Assembly: GCA_963769945.1 (NCBI GenBank)
Contig: CAVYOA010000013.1
Span: 124,001-188,000 of the forward strand
Origin: WHSW01 sp963769945
Lineage (GTDB): Bacteria; Actinomycetota; Thermoleophilia; Solirubrobacterales; 70-9
Length of the DNA stretch: 64,000 nt
Reading direction: 5' to 3'
In this document: one piece after another, positions 1 to 9,127 of the stretch
Numbering within the stretch: position 1 is the stretch's first letter
Layout: each line of letters opens with the position of its first letter
Program-made: the position numbers and the translations under genes
The notes under the pieces: model-generated
The model's database searches: none
The model's input: only the letters and a program-made list of their open reading frames with translations
Told to the model about the DNA's origin: nothing

Positions 1-44
1 CTGATGCGGTCGAGCGCGCCACCGCCCTGATCGAAGCTGCTTGA
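1..44 (+). CDS. 3' end of an upstream gene (partial)
   Basis: Reading from base 3, an open frame encodes the tail DAVERATALIEAA and stops at TGA 42-44, six bases before the ATG of the next gene. Tight same-strand spacing suggests the tail belongs to the operon of the two glycosyltransferases that follow. Too little is visible to name a family. Confidence 0.5.
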   Translation, partial: DAVERATALIEAA

Positions 45-49
45 CGCCG

Positions 50-1141
50 ATGCGCATCGGCATCGTGACCAAGTGGTTCGCCTCGGGCCAGGCCGTCGTC
101 TCACGACAGCTGCGCTCGGCCTTGGATGAGCTCGGTCACGAGACCTTCATCCTCGCCAAGCAGGGCAAGGGCCCGCGAGCCCAACAGGAGCGCGTCGTCG
201 ACCCGGTCTGGGACCAGCCGGGCGTCACCCACAGCGAGGAGGCCGACATCCCCGAGGCCGAGTACCTCGCCTGGACGCGGGCGAACTCGATCGACACCGT
301 GCTCTGTGACCAAAACGATCAGTTCGCCGAGATCGCCGCGCTTCGCGCCAGCGGCGTGAAGACGATCGGCCGTTTCGTCTGGGAGAGCTTCGCCGCCGAG
401 GATGCGAGGCCGGCGACGGAGGCCTACGACGTCATCTACTCCTTCACCCGCGCCGAGCAGCAGCGCTACCTGACGCTCGGGATCGAGAGCCCGCTGCTGG
501 TCTGGGGGTGTCATCCGGAGCTCGTCGCGGTCGGCGAGCGAGCTGCCAGCGACGAGCAGGAAGACGATCTCGTCCGCTTTTATGTTCCCGGCAGCTTCAT
601 GGGCAAGCGAAAGCCCTTCCCAGAGATCGTCGAGTCGTTCGTACGCGCCGACGGTGACCATCTACGGCTGCTGATCCGCGGTCAGGTCGACCGCAAGGCG
701 AACAAGCTCGTCAAAGCGGCCGGTGGCGATCCGCGCGTCGTGATCGAGCTCGAGGATCGCCCCACCGACGAACACCTGCGCCAGTTCGCCGCCTGCGACG
801 TCTGCCTCTCCCCCTCGCGCTGGGAGGGCCTCGGCTTGCCGCTGTATGAGGCAGTCGCCTTCGCGATGCCGTCGATCACCAACGATTCGCCGCCGATGAA
901 CGAGGTGGTGCTCGATGGCGTCAACGGGATTTGCGTCGACTCAATCGCGTGGGGCGAGGCTGGTTCGGGCATCCCCGCTTTCGATCCCGACTTCGACCAG
1001 CTCACGGCTGCAATTGAGCGTCTTGGGGACGCGGACGAGCGCCAACGATTGAGCGCAGGCGCGCGCGAGCTGCGCGAGGGAGAACGCAGTTGGGAACGAA
1101 CCAAGGAAGGGCTCGAAGGCCTACTCGCCGGCGTCTCGTGA
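50..1141 (+). CDS. Glycosyltransferase (GT-B fold, GT1/GT4-like), first of a tandem pair
   Basis: Predicted cytoplasmic sugar transferase of 363 aa. The N-terminus MRIGIVTKWF is the usual first beta-strand of a GT-B enzyme. The C-terminal half carries SRWEGLGLPLYEAV and a following NEVVLDGVNGI, the nucleotide-sugar-binding region of GT4-like enzymes. I chose ATG 50 over the in-frame TTG 41 because the downstream paralogue begins with the same block. Its stop overlaps the GTG of that paralogue (GTGA), so the two are translationally coupled. Sulfotransferase and sulfatase genes follow, so a sulfated glycan or glycolipid is a reasonable but unproven target. Donor and acceptor cannot be read from sequence. 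Confidence 0.8.
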   Translation: MRIGIVTKWFASGQAVVSRQLRSALDELGHETFILAKQGKGPRAQQERVVDPVWDQPGVTHSEEADIPEAEYLAWTRANSIDTVLCDQNDQFAEIAALRASGVKTIGRFVWESFAAEDARPATEAYDVIYSFTRAEQQRYLTLGIESPLLVWGCHPELVAVGERAASDEQEDDLVRFYVPGSFMGKRKPFPEIVESFVRADGDHLRLLIRGQVDRKANKLVKAAGGDPRVVIELEDRPTDEHLRQFAACDVCLSPSRWEGLGLPLYEAVAFAMPSITNDSPPMNEVVLDGVNGICVDSIAWGEAGSGIPAFDPDFDQLTAAIERLGDADERQRLSAGARELREGERSWERTKEGLEGLLAGVS

Positions 1142-2265
1142 GAGTCGGCGTCGTCACGAAGTGGTTCAACCGTGGCCAGCCCGTGGTCGGGCGCCAGACG
1201 CGCTCGGCGCTCGACTCGCTCGGCCACGAGACCTTCATCCTGGCGCGGCCGAAGAAAGAGCGCGGTCCTCGGCCGGGCGCGCTCGACCGCGACGACGTCT
1301 GGGATCAGCCCGCAGTAACCGAAGCCTCGGCCTACGAAATCCCGCTCGGCGAGTACGAACGCTGGGTCGCCGACAACGGGATCGAGGCCGTTTTCTGCGA
1401 CCAGAACTATCAGTTTGAGGAGCTGGCTTCGCTTCGCGCACGGGGCGTGAGGACGATCGGCCGCTTCGTCTGGGAGCACTTCGCTGCCGAGCACGTGACC
1501 GGGGCGCAAGCAGCGTTCGACGTGATCTTCTCGTTCACGCGCGCCGAGCAGGCCCGCTACGGCGACATGGGGATCGACAGTCCCTACGTGCCCTGGGGGT
1601 GTCATCCCGAGCTGCTGGCGGTAGTAGCAGCGGAGGGGATTGGCGAGGAGGCTGAGGGGGCCTCATCCCCTCGATCTGCCTCACCTGACACCGTTTCGTT
1701 CGTGTTCCCGGGCGGGTTCTTGGGGCATCGCAATCCTTTGCCGGCGGTCTTGGAGGCGTTTGAGAGAACGGATGACCCGCGGTTTCGGTTGGTCGTTCGC
1801 GCCCAGGTGGAGCGCAAACAGGTGCGGCCGGCGCACGAGGCGGCCGCGCGTGATCCGCGGATCGAGGTACGGATCGCCGATCTGCCCACCGCCGAGCATC
1901 TGCGCCAGCAGGCGAGCTTCGACGTTTGCCTCTCTCCAGCTCGGTGGGAAGGGTTGGGATTGCCGTTGTACGAGGCGATTGCGTTCGGTCAGCCAGCCAT
2001 CACGAACGCGGCACCCCCGATGGATGAGGCGATCCACGACGGCGTCAATGGACTGCTGGTCGGCGGGGTCGCGACCGGCACGGCGAAGTCGGGGATCGCG
2101 GCCATAGAGCCGGATGTGAAAGAGCTGACCGCGGCAATCGAGAGGCTGGGAGACGACCCCTATCGGGCCGAGCTTGCGGCGGGAGCTCTGCGGGTTCGCG
2201 ATACCGAGCGGCGCTGGGAGGACACCGTGGCCGGCCTCGCAGGCCTGCTGCAGCCAACCGGCTAG
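1138..2265 (+). CDS. Glycosyltransferase (GT-B fold, GT1/GT4-like), second of a tandem pair
   Basis: A 375-aa paralogue of the preceding enzyme, aligning along its whole length (VGVVTKWFNRGQ at the start, SPARWEGLGLPLYEA near residue 265). About half the residues match by eye, so the pair arose by tandem duplication. GTG 1138 overlaps the previous stop; the longer frame from 1090 adds an unconserved basic extension. A variable insert rich in Ala, Glu and Ser near residue 165-185 is absent from the first copy. The sulfotransferase starts 14 bp after the stop. The two copies may use different acceptors; that is inference. Confidence 0.8.
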   Translation: MRVGVVTKWFNRGQPVVGRQTRSALDSLGHETFILARPKKERGPRPGALDRDDVWDQPAVTEASAYEIPLGEYERWVADNGIEAVFCDQNYQFEELASLRARGVRTIGRFVWEHFAAEHVTGAQAAFDVIFSFTRAEQARYGDMGIDSPYVPWGCHPELLAVVAAEGIGEEAEGASSPRSASPDTVSFVFPGGFLGHRNPLPAVLEAFERTDDPRFRLVVRAQVERKQVRPAHEAAARDPRIEVRIADLPTAEHLRQQASFDVCLSPARWEGLGLPLYEAIAFGQPAITNAAPPMDEAIHDGVNGLLVGGVATGTAKSGIAAIEPDVKELTAAIERLGDDPYRAELAAGALRVRDTERRWEDTVAGLAGLLQPTG

Positions 2266-2279
2266 CCTGCCCAGGCTCA

Positions 2280-3278
2280 ATGTCACTCGCCGACACGTTC
2301 GACAAATACCGAAAGCGACTTTCGATCATCCGCGCCGGCAGCCGTCTGCGCGGGCGCTCTGAGACGCCGGCGCCGGCACCCTTCGTCTGTGGCGTCACCC
2401 GGTCGGGCACAACGCTGCTGCGTTTGATGCTGGACTCGCATCCCGATGTCGCGATCCCAGGCGAGACGCACTGGGTACCGAAGCTGATCAAGTCCTTTGA
2501 GCGCTCGAAGCAGAGCGGCGAGGACGCGGCCAACCTCGTCATCGACCATAAGCGCTGGGGCGACTTCCACCTCGACGCGGACGAGCTGCGCGAGCAGATC
2601 GTCGCCCTCGATCCGGTCACCGCAGCGGACGCGATCCGGACCTTTTACATGACCTATGCCGAACGCGAGGGCAAGACTCGTTACGGCGACAAGACCCCCG
2701 GCTACGTCAAGGAGATGCGCCGCATCCAGCGCGTCCTGCCCGAGGCCCGCTTCATCCACATCATCCGCGACGGGCGCGACGTTTCGCTCTCGCACATGCG
2801 AATGAACTGGGGCCCCGAGACCTACGCGGAGTCGGCGCGGCTGTGGCGGAACCGGATCCGCAAGGCGCGCAAGATGGCGCCCGACGTCAACCATTACATG
2901 GAGGTCCGCTTCGAGGAATTGGTGGGCGACACCGAGGGCGTCCTGCGCCGGGTGTGCGACTTCATCGAGCTCGACTTCGACCCGGTGATGCTCGACTACC
3001 ACGAGCGTGCCGAGGGCCGCCTGGCCGAGAAGGCCCGCGACCTGCCGCGAACTGGCCGGCCCGACCAGCCCGCGGCGGCGCGCCTCGAAAGCCACCGCCT
3101 CGCCAAGGAGCCGCCACGCTCGGACCGGATCGAGATGTGGCGCGAGCGAATGTCAGACGAGGAGATCGCCGAATACGAGGCCGTCGCCGGCGACATGCTG
3201 ATGACGCTTGGCTACGAGCTGGCCACCGACGCGGGCCGCGAGCGGGCAGCCGAGAAGGGCGCAAACGCACCGGCGTAG
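2280..3278 (+). CDS. Sulfotransferase family protein
   Basis: A PAPS-dependent sulfotransferase of 332 aa. The 5'-phosphosulfate-binding loop is visible near residues 37-46 (GVTRSGTTLL) followed by LDSHPDV, and the 3'-phosphate-binding segment IIRDGRDVSLSH lies near residue 160. No signal peptide or membrane segment is evident, so the catalytic domain is probably cytoplasmic. It lies between two glycosyltransferases and a sulfatase, consistent with sulfation of a carbohydrate product. The stop abuts the next gene. Branched sulfotransferase families share this fold, so the acceptor is unknown. Confidence 0.85.
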   Translation: MSLADTFDKYRKRLSIIRAGSRLRGRSETPAPAPFVCGVTRSGTTLLRLMLDSHPDVAIPGETHWVPKLIKSFERSKQSGEDAANLVIDHKRWGDFHLDADELREQIVALDPVTAADAIRTFYMTYAEREGKTRYGDKTPGYVKEMRRIQRVLPEARFIHIIRDGRDVSLSHMRMNWGPETYAESARLWRNRIRKARKMAPDVNHYMEVRFEELVGDTEGVLRRVCDFIELDFDPVMLDYHERAEGRLAEKARDLPRTGRPDQPAAARLESHRLAKEPPRSDRIEMWRERMSDEEIAEYEAVAGDMLMTLGYELATDAGRERAAEKGANAPA

Positions 3279-3317
3279 TTGGTCTCCTGCGGTGGCTGCC
3301 GACGACTCTGCGCTCGC

Positions 3318-4751
3318 GTGAAGCTGCAGCCACGCCTCGCCGGCTTGATCGCCGCCACTGCCGCGGTCGCGGTCGCCACCGGCTGTGACTCAAGCAACTC
3401 GGCTGATGACCCGCCGCGCAAGCGACCGAACATCGTCGTCGTCATCACCGACGACCAGGACGTCGCCTCGCTCGAGGTTATGCCCAAGGTCGCCGAGCTG
3501 ATTGCCGACGAGGGACTCGAGTTCACAAACAGCTACGCGACGACACCCGAGTGCTGTCCCTCGCGCGCGACGCTGCTCACCGGCCAGTACGCGCACAACC
3601 ACGGCGTCCTTTCCGCCGAACCGCCGCGGGGAGGATATTCGGCGCTCGACGGTTCGGAGACCCTGCCCGTTTGGCTGCAGCGGTCCGGCTACAGCACCGC
3701 GTTCGTCGGCAAGTACCTCAACGGCTACGGCGCGATGGCGCTCGGTAACCGCGCCCGCGAGGTGCCCCCGGGCTGGGACGACTGGTACGCGGCCACCGCC
3801 GGTACCGAGCACGAGATGTACGACTACGAGCTCAACGAAAACGGCGAGATCGTCGCCTACGGCGACCACCCTGGCGACTACCTCACCGACGTTCTCACCG
3901 ACAAGGCCGTCAACGTCCTGCGCGACGCTACCCGCGCCGCGAACCCCCAGCTGCTGATCGTCGCCCCGCTCGCACCCCACGGCGAAGGCTCGCAAGAGGA
4001 GGTCGACGCACAACGCGACCCCCGGCCGGCTCCGCGGCATCTCGGCAGCTTCGATCGGCTCCCGGTCGAGCTGGCCGATCCCGATGCCGGTGATCCACCG
4101 CCGCGGGCGCTGCGAAGTCGTGCGCGGACCACGCGCAAGCGGATCGCCGCCGGCGAGCGCGAGGCGGTCGCTCGTGGCCGGCTGGAGAGCCTGCTGGCGG
4201 TCGACGAGATGGTCGCGACGCTGGTCGCTGAGCTGGACGTCAACGGCTCGCTCGATGAGACCGTCTTCATCTTCACCTCCGACAACGGCTTCCTGCTCGG
4301 CGAGCACGGGCTGCTCGGCAAGGAGCTGCCCTACGAGGAGTCGGCGCGAGTGCCGCTGCTGGTCCGCGGCCCCGGCTTTGCGGCGGGTCAGACAAGCGAC
4401 CAGCTTGTCGCCAACATCGACCTTGCGCCGACGATCATCGAGCTTGCCGCGGCTGAGACCGGTCACGAGGTCGACGGCGTTTCGCTGTTGCGGTTCGCAG
4501 CAGGCGACACCGATCTCGAGCGCGAGCTCGTGATCGAGTACCTCGTCGGCCCTCGTCGCTACGAGGCGATTCGCAGCGGCGATCACATCTACGCCCGGTA
4601 TGCCCAGGGCGGTGAGCAGCTGTTCGATCTCGCGGCCGACCCAGCTCAACTCTCAAACCTCGCCGACGATCCGAGGCGCGATGACGTCATCGCCGAGCTC
4701 AGCGCACGCCTCGACATCCTCTCGCGCTGCGCCGGCGAGAGCTGTCGCTGA
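3318..4751 (+). CDS. Sulfatase, exported lipoprotein
   Basis: Type I sulfatase of 477 aa that hydrolyses sulfate esters outside the membrane. GTG 3318 gives a lipoprotein signal ending in VATGC (lipidated Cys near residue 23); the longer TTG 3279 start would put a non-signal stretch before it. The metal-binding ITDDQD is near residue 45. The formylglycine motif CCPSR begins near residue 79 and matches the C-x-P-S-R consensus, so activation by a formylglycine-generating enzyme is expected. SDNGFLLGEHG and the C-terminal domain are also typical. It is the fourth gene of the glycosyltransferase/sulfotransferase run, so it may remodel the same sulfated product or scavenge sulfate. Confidence 0.85.
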   Translation: MKLQPRLAGLIAATAAVAVATGCDSSNSADDPPRKRPNIVVVITDDQDVASLEVMPKVAELIADEGLEFTNSYATTPECCPSRATLLTGQYAHNHGVLSAEPPRGGYSALDGSETLPVWLQRSGYSTAFVGKYLNGYGAMALGNRAREVPPGWDDWYAATAGTEHEMYDYELNENGEIVAYGDHPGDYLTDVLTDKAVNVLRDATRAANPQLLIVAPLAPHGEGSQEEVDAQRDPRPAPRHLGSFDRLPVELADPDAGDPPPRALRSRARTTRKRIAAGEREAVARGRLESLLAVDEMVATLVAELDVNGSLDETVFIFTSDNGFLLGEHGLLGKELPYEESARVPLLVRGPGFAAGQTSDQLVANIDLAPTIIELAAAETGHEVDGVSLLRFAAGDTDLERELVIEYLVGPRRYEAIRSGDHIYARYAQGGEQLFDLAADPAQLSNLADDPRRDDVIAELSARLDILSRCAGESCR

Positions 4752-4770
4752 ACGCGCTAGCGTTCGCGCA

Positions 4771-5544
4771 ATGACGATTCTCGCTCTGCAGGCGGCCGTC
4801 AGCACTCACACCGGCCTCGTTCGCTCACACAACGAAGACAGCGTCTACGCCAGCCCGCGGCTTGTCGCGGTCGCCGACGGCGTCGGCGGTGCGGCGGCCG
4901 GTGAGGTCGCCAGCGCGGCCGTGATCGACCAGCTCATCCTGCTCGACAAGTGCCGCCTGCAGGAGTCGCTCGCGACCGCGCTGGAGCGCGCCATCTCCTC
5001 GGGCAATGCGAGCGTCGGCTTCATCGCCGACTGCCGGCCCGAGATGACCGGCATGAGCACGACGGTGACCGCCGTTGCGATTGGCGATGGCGCCTACGCA
5101 ATCGGCAACCTTGGCGACTCCCGCGCGTACCTGCTTCGCGACGGCTCGCTGACCCAGCTGACCCGCGACGACAGCTACGTCCAGGAGCTGATCGACGGGG
5201 GCAAACTTGACAAGGAGGCAGCTCGGACCCACCCACAGCGCTCCGTTGTCACCGCAGCCCTCGATGGGCAGGCCGATCGTAGGCCGGCGATCGCCACGGT
5301 CGCGGCACGGGCCGCAGACCGGCTGCTGCTGTGCTCGGACGGACTGACCGACCTCGTCGAGGAGACCGAGGTCGAGGCCGCGCTTGCGATCCGCTCGCGA
5401 GAGGCCAGCGCTCGGCGCCTGGTCGATCTAGCGCTAGCTGCCGGCGGCAAGGACAACGTGTCGGTCATCGTCGCCGATGTCGGCGTCAGCGACGACGCTT
5501 CTGCGGCCTGGATCACCGCCGCCGATTACAGCGGTGGCGTGTAG
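4771..5544 (+). CDS. PP2C-family protein serine/threonine phosphatase
   Basis: A 257-aa metal-dependent phosphatase. All core motifs are visible: GLVRSHNEDS near residue 15, VADGVGG with the metal-binding Asp near residue 34, NLGDSRAYLLRDG near residue 115, LLCSDGLTDLV near residue 190 and GGKDNVSVIV near residue 230. ATG 4771 is chosen because translation upstream overlaps the sulfatase and lacks family similarity. There is no Shine-Dalgarno; a TAGCGT hexamer at 4758-4763 sits 7 nt before the ATG, suggesting a leaderless transcript. No transmembrane tail is present. A kinase-like gene lies 12 kb away; partnership is not shown. The 3' end overlaps the convergent gene by 19 bp. Confidence 0.92.
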   Translation: MTILALQAAVSTHTGLVRSHNEDSVYASPRLVAVADGVGGAAAGEVASAAVIDQLILLDKCRLQESLATALERAISSGNASVGFIADCRPEMTGMSTTVTAVAIGDGAYAIGNLGDSRAYLLRDGSLTQLTRDDSYVQELIDGGKLDKEAARTHPQRSVVTAALDGQADRRPAIATVAARAADRLLLCSDGLTDLVEETEVEAALAIRSREASARRLVDLALAAGGKDNVSVIVADVGVSDDASAAWITAADYSGGV

Positions 5545-6719
5545 CGCAAGACGCGTAGGCCGCTGCCGGGCGTGACCGCAACCCGGTGGAACTTCTTCAA
5601 GCGCTGCATCGGGTAGAGCAGCGGCTTGCCCGAGGCAACCAGGTTCACGTACAGGGTTGCCGGGGTGCCGGCTGTATCGACGACCGCATCGCGGGTGATC
5701 CGAACGGCGCCGGCCTTGATCGAGGTGCACGGCGTCGCGAAGCCGCTCGCGCCCTGAGTGCAGTTGAAGCCATTGGTCTCGGTCAGATCCCCACCGAACT
5801 GGACGGAGGACGTGGCGAGGCCGGCGGGCTCGACCGAGGTCGGTGTCTCGGCGACGATCACGCGCGAGGAGATGAAGGTGTTGAAGGGCAGGTTGTCGAT
5901 CGTCGAGACGAAACTTCCGTCAGCCGTCAGCACCTCGCCCTTTTTCGGCGCCGGGATCTCGACCGAGTAGATCACCCGTCGCTTCAGCACCTTGCCCTCG
6001 TTGAGCGGCAAGCTGGTGCTGAGCGGCGTCGTGCTCGAGAGCTCGGCCGGGGCCGGCGTGTCAAAGCGCGAGTGCACGACGTTGAGCCGCCCCTTGTCGC
6101 GCTTGACCGAGCCATCAGGGCGATCGGCGCCCATGACCACGACGTCGCCGCTGACTGCGCGCTTGTTCGTCGCCGATACGATCAGGTTGACGTAGCAGGC
6201 GTTATCCGGACACGGCAGCGTCGCCAGGTCGGCGATCGAGGTCTCGAGATTGGGGAAGGCAAGCGTGCAGTGATGGTTTCGCTGCGGACGGCGTTGCTTG
6301 CAGAGCACCTGCTTGGTCTCCGAGAGCGCGATCGCACTCGCGGCCGGGTCGGTGGACGCAGAGAGCACGATGCGGGCGGTGATCGTCGGGTTATAGGTGT
6401 AGTTGCTGCCGACGCAGCGCTCGCCCGCAACGACGCAGGTTGTCGAAACTTGCACCTCGCTCGAAACTTCGAGGCGGTCGCCTGTCTCGAGCCGCGGCAG
6501 ATCATCGGGTCCCACCGACATCACGACCGTGTCGCTGAGCCCTGGCGCGGTGGCGATCGGCACCCTGGAGACGAGCTCGGAGTTGTTGCCGGTCGAATCG
6601 ACACTGGCCTCGGGCACCGCGGGATTGAGAACCCCGGCCCCCGCGCCCGCGGGCGCGACGAGCGCCCAAAGGGCAGCTAACGAGAGCGCAAGCAGAGATG
6701 TTCGGCGGGTGCCGGGCAT
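5526..6719 (-). CDS. Secreted protein of unknown function
   Basis: A 397-aa protein exported by a Sec signal peptide: MPGTRRTSL, a hydrophobic core LLALSLAALWALVAP, and an Ala/Gly-rich cleavage region. The longer frame from 6818 would bury this signal, so ATG 6719 is preferred. The body is rich in Thr, Val and Ser with predicted beta character and has few paired cysteines (for example CVVAGERC near residue 95). I recognise no catalytic motif and no named family. Its 3' end overlaps the PP2C gene on the other strand. Confidence 0.7.
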   Translation of the reverse strand: MPGTRRTSLLALSLAALWALVAPAGAGAGVLNPAVPEASVDSTGNNSELVSRVPIATAPGLSDTVVMSVGPDDLPRLETGDRLEVSSEVQVSTTCVVAGERCVGSNYTYNPTITARIVLSASTDPAASAIALSETKQVLCKQRRPQRNHHCTLAFPNLETSIADLATLPCPDNACYVNLIVSATNKRAVSGDVVVMGADRPDGSVKRDKGRLNVVHSRFDTPAPAELSSTTPLSTSLPLNEGKVLKRRVIYSVEIPAPKKGEVLTADGSFVSTIDNLPFNTFISSRVIVAETPTSVEPAGLATSSVQFGGDLTETNGFNCTQGASGFATPCTSIKAGAVRITRDAVVDTAGTPATLYVNLVASGKPLLYPMQRLKKFHRVAVTPGSGLRVLRYTPPL

Positions 6720-6842
6720 GTCTCGATCACAACACGAGTCGCACCCGAAAGGCGCGCTGGCGACCCCGCGCTGAAAGACGACATGCAGACCAGCGATACT
6801 GCGAGCCTTGCCTGACACGGCTGACAGAAGTCTTCGCCCTTC

Positions 6843-9047
6843 TTGACGGTCTCAGCTTCAAAGCACCGTGAGCTCGGGCTCACCGATGCCGAGTTCGAGT
6901 TGATCACGGACAAGCTCGAGCGTGAGCCAAACGACGTCGAGTTGGCGATGTTCAGCCTCCTGTGGTCGGAGCACTGCGCCTACAAGCACTCCAAGAAGCT
7001 GCTGAGACGGCTGCCAACCGAGGGCTCGCGGGTGCTTATGGGTCCCGGTGAGAACGCTGGCGCGGTCTCGATTGGCGATGGCTGGGCGGTGGCGTTCAAG
7101 GTTGAGTCGCACAACCACCCCAGCGCGGTCGAGCCCTTTCAGGGGGCAGCGACGGGTGTCGGTGGAATCCTGCGCGACGTCTTCGCCCTCGGCGCCCGGC
7201 CGATCGCGATCCTCGATTCACTTCGCTTCGGCGAGCTCGACTCGCAGCGCTCGCGCTATCTCTTCGACCATGTCGTCGCCGGCATCGGTCACTACGGAAA
7301 CTCGATCGGCGTGCCCACGGTCGGCGGCGAGGTCTATTTCGAGCCGCCCTACGAGCAGAACTGCCTCGTCAACGCGATGTGCGTGGGCTTTGCGCGGGCC
7401 GACTCGATGGTCCGCGCCGCGGCGGCCGGCGTCGGCAACACGCTCGTGCTGATGGGTGCGTCCACGGGTCGCGACGGCATCGGCGGCGCTTCAGTGCTTG
7501 CGTCGGCTGAGCTCGAGGAGGGCGACGAATCCAAGCGCCCGACGGTTCAGATCGGCGATCCGTTCGAGGAGTCGAAGCTGCTCGAGTGCTGTCTCGAGTT
7601 GCTCGAGCAGAGGTTGCTGGTATCGCTGCAGGACCTCGGCGCAGCGGGACTTACCTCCTCGGGTGCCGAGATGGCCTCGGCCGGCGGGCTTGGGATCGAT
7701 GTCGATGTCGCCCGGGTGCCTTTGCGCGAGGACGACATGGAGCCCTTCGAGATCATGGTCTCTGAATCACAGGAGCGGATGCTGGCTGTGGTCGAACCGG
7801 GCAACGTCGAGCGCGTTATCGCTCTCTGTGAGAAATGGCAGACGGGCGCTACCGCGATCGGCGAGGTCACCGGCTCTGGCCTGGTGCGCGTGCTGCGCGG
7901 CGATGAGATCGTCGGCGAGATGCCGGTCGAGGCCCTGGTGGACGGCTGCCCGCTCTATGACCTCGCGCCGCAGGAGCCCGACAGCTGGAGCTATGGCAAC
8001 GCACGAACGACCACAGCCTCGACGCCCAGTGAGGTTCTGCTTGAGCTCCTGGGAGCTTCGAACGTGGCCAGTAAACGCTGGGCGTTCGAGCAGTACGACT
8101 CGATCGTCGGCTCGCGGACGGTCCGGCGGCCCGGATCGGCAGATGCTGCCGTGCTGGCGCTGGCAGAGACGGGATCGGCGATCGCGATGGCGATCGACGG
8201 CAACGGTCGAAGAGTCGCCTGCGATCCGTACGCCGGCACGATCGAAGCGGTGCTCGAGTGTGCGCAGAACCTCGCCTGCGTTGGGGCCGAACCGCTCGGG
8301 CTGACGAACTGCCTCAACTTCGGCAATCCCGAGAAGCCGCAAGTTGCCTGGCAGCTCGACCGCTCGATCCAGGGCTTGGCCGATGTCTGTGAGGAGCTCG
8401 GCATCCCGGTGGTTGGCGGCAACGTCTCGCTCTACAACGAGACCGAGAGCGGCCCGATCTATCCGACGCCGGTCGTCGGCCTCGTCGGCGAGCTGTCCGA
8501 TCCCGAGCGTGCCGGCGGCCTGGCGCTGCACGAGGGTGACGCGATCGCGCTCTGCGGTCCTTTCTCTCCGGCGCTGGCCGGCTCGGAGTTGGCAAAGCTG
8601 CGGGGTGAGCTCGGCCCGGGCCTGCCGTTGTCGCCGGTGTCCGAGGTGAACGCCGCGATCACCTGTGTGCGCGAGGCAGTGCGCGACGGTTTGGTCACGG
8701 CCGCGCACGACATCAGCGACGGCGGGCTCGCCTGCGCTCTGGCGGAGATGGCGATCGCGGGCGGCGTCGGCGCCGGCGTCGATCTCGGTGGGTTCGTTGC
8801 AGGCCGTGCCTGCTCGGGCGAGGACGCAGTGTTCGGCGAAGGCGCCGGTGGCTTTCTCCTCGCGGGCCCACGCGAGCAGCTCGAGCGGGTGGCGAGCGCA
8901 GGGGTCGAAGTGGTCGTGATCGGCTCGGCGTTGGAGAAGCGGATCTCGATCGCAGCTGCCGAGGTCGAGATCGAGATCCCGCTCGATGACGCCGGGCGCG
9001 CCTGGAGCTCGCTCGCCGCGCGGGTCGAGGACCCCACGGTGGTGTGA
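6843..9047 (+). CDS. purL: Phosphoribosylformylglycinamidine synthase subunit PurL
   Basis: Catalyses the fourth step of de novo purine synthesis, converting FGAR to FGAM with ATP and ammonia. At 734 aa it is the small (PurLQS-type) form. FSLLWSEHCAYKHSKK near residue 36, the ATP site region VESHNHPSA near residue 90, and a second AIR-synthase-like half with AHDISDGGLACAL near residue 620 are diagnostic. TTG 6843 is the only start near the expected N-terminus. The partners purS and purQ are not in the window; purF follows after 80 bp. Confidence 0.97.
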   Translation: MTVSASKHRELGLTDAEFELITDKLEREPNDVELAMFSLLWSEHCAYKHSKKLLRRLPTEGSRVLMGPGENAGAVSIGDGWAVAFKVESHNHPSAVEPFQGAATGVGGILRDVFALGARPIAILDSLRFGELDSQRSRYLFDHVVAGIGHYGNSIGVPTVGGEVYFEPPYEQNCLVNAMCVGFARADSMVRAAAAGVGNTLVLMGASTGRDGIGGASVLASAELEEGDESKRPTVQIGDPFEESKLLECCLELLEQRLLVSLQDLGAAGLTSSGAEMASAGGLGIDVDVARVPLREDDMEPFEIMVSESQERMLAVVEPGNVERVIALCEKWQTGATAIGEVTGSGLVRVLRGDEIVGEMPVEALVDGCPLYDLAPQEPDSWSYGNARTTTASTPSEVLLELLGASNVASKRWAFEQYDSIVGSRTVRRPGSADAAVLALAETGSAIAMAIDGNGRRVACDPYAGTIEAVLECAQNLACVGAEPLGLTNCLNFGNPEKPQVAWQLDRSIQGLADVCEELGIPVVGGNVSLYNETESGPIYPTPVVGLVGELSDPERAGGLALHEGDAIALCGPFSPALAGSELAKLRGELGPGLPLSPVSEVNAAITCVREAVRDGLVTAAHDISDGGLACALAEMAIAGGVGAGVDLGGFVAGRACSGEDAVFGEGAGGFLLAGPREQLERVASAGVEVVVIGSALEKRISIAAAEVEIEIPLDDAGRAWSSLAARVEDPTVV

Positions 9048-9127
9048 CTCGGCACGCGAGCGTGTCGATGTGCAGCTGTCGACGAGGCCCCTGATCCCGG
9101 CTCCGGGCCCGTTGCTAGCCTTGCGGC

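Noticed and set aside
2045..2620. 191-aa minus-strand ORF bridging the second glycosyltransferase and the sulfotransferase
   Set aside because: Antisense to two conserved coupled genes; no motifs.
3390..4649. 419-aa minus-strand ORF inside the sulfatase
   Set aside because: Complete overlap with a sulfatase that has lipobox and CCPSR motif; the antisense frame has no family motifs and arises from GC-rich codon bias.
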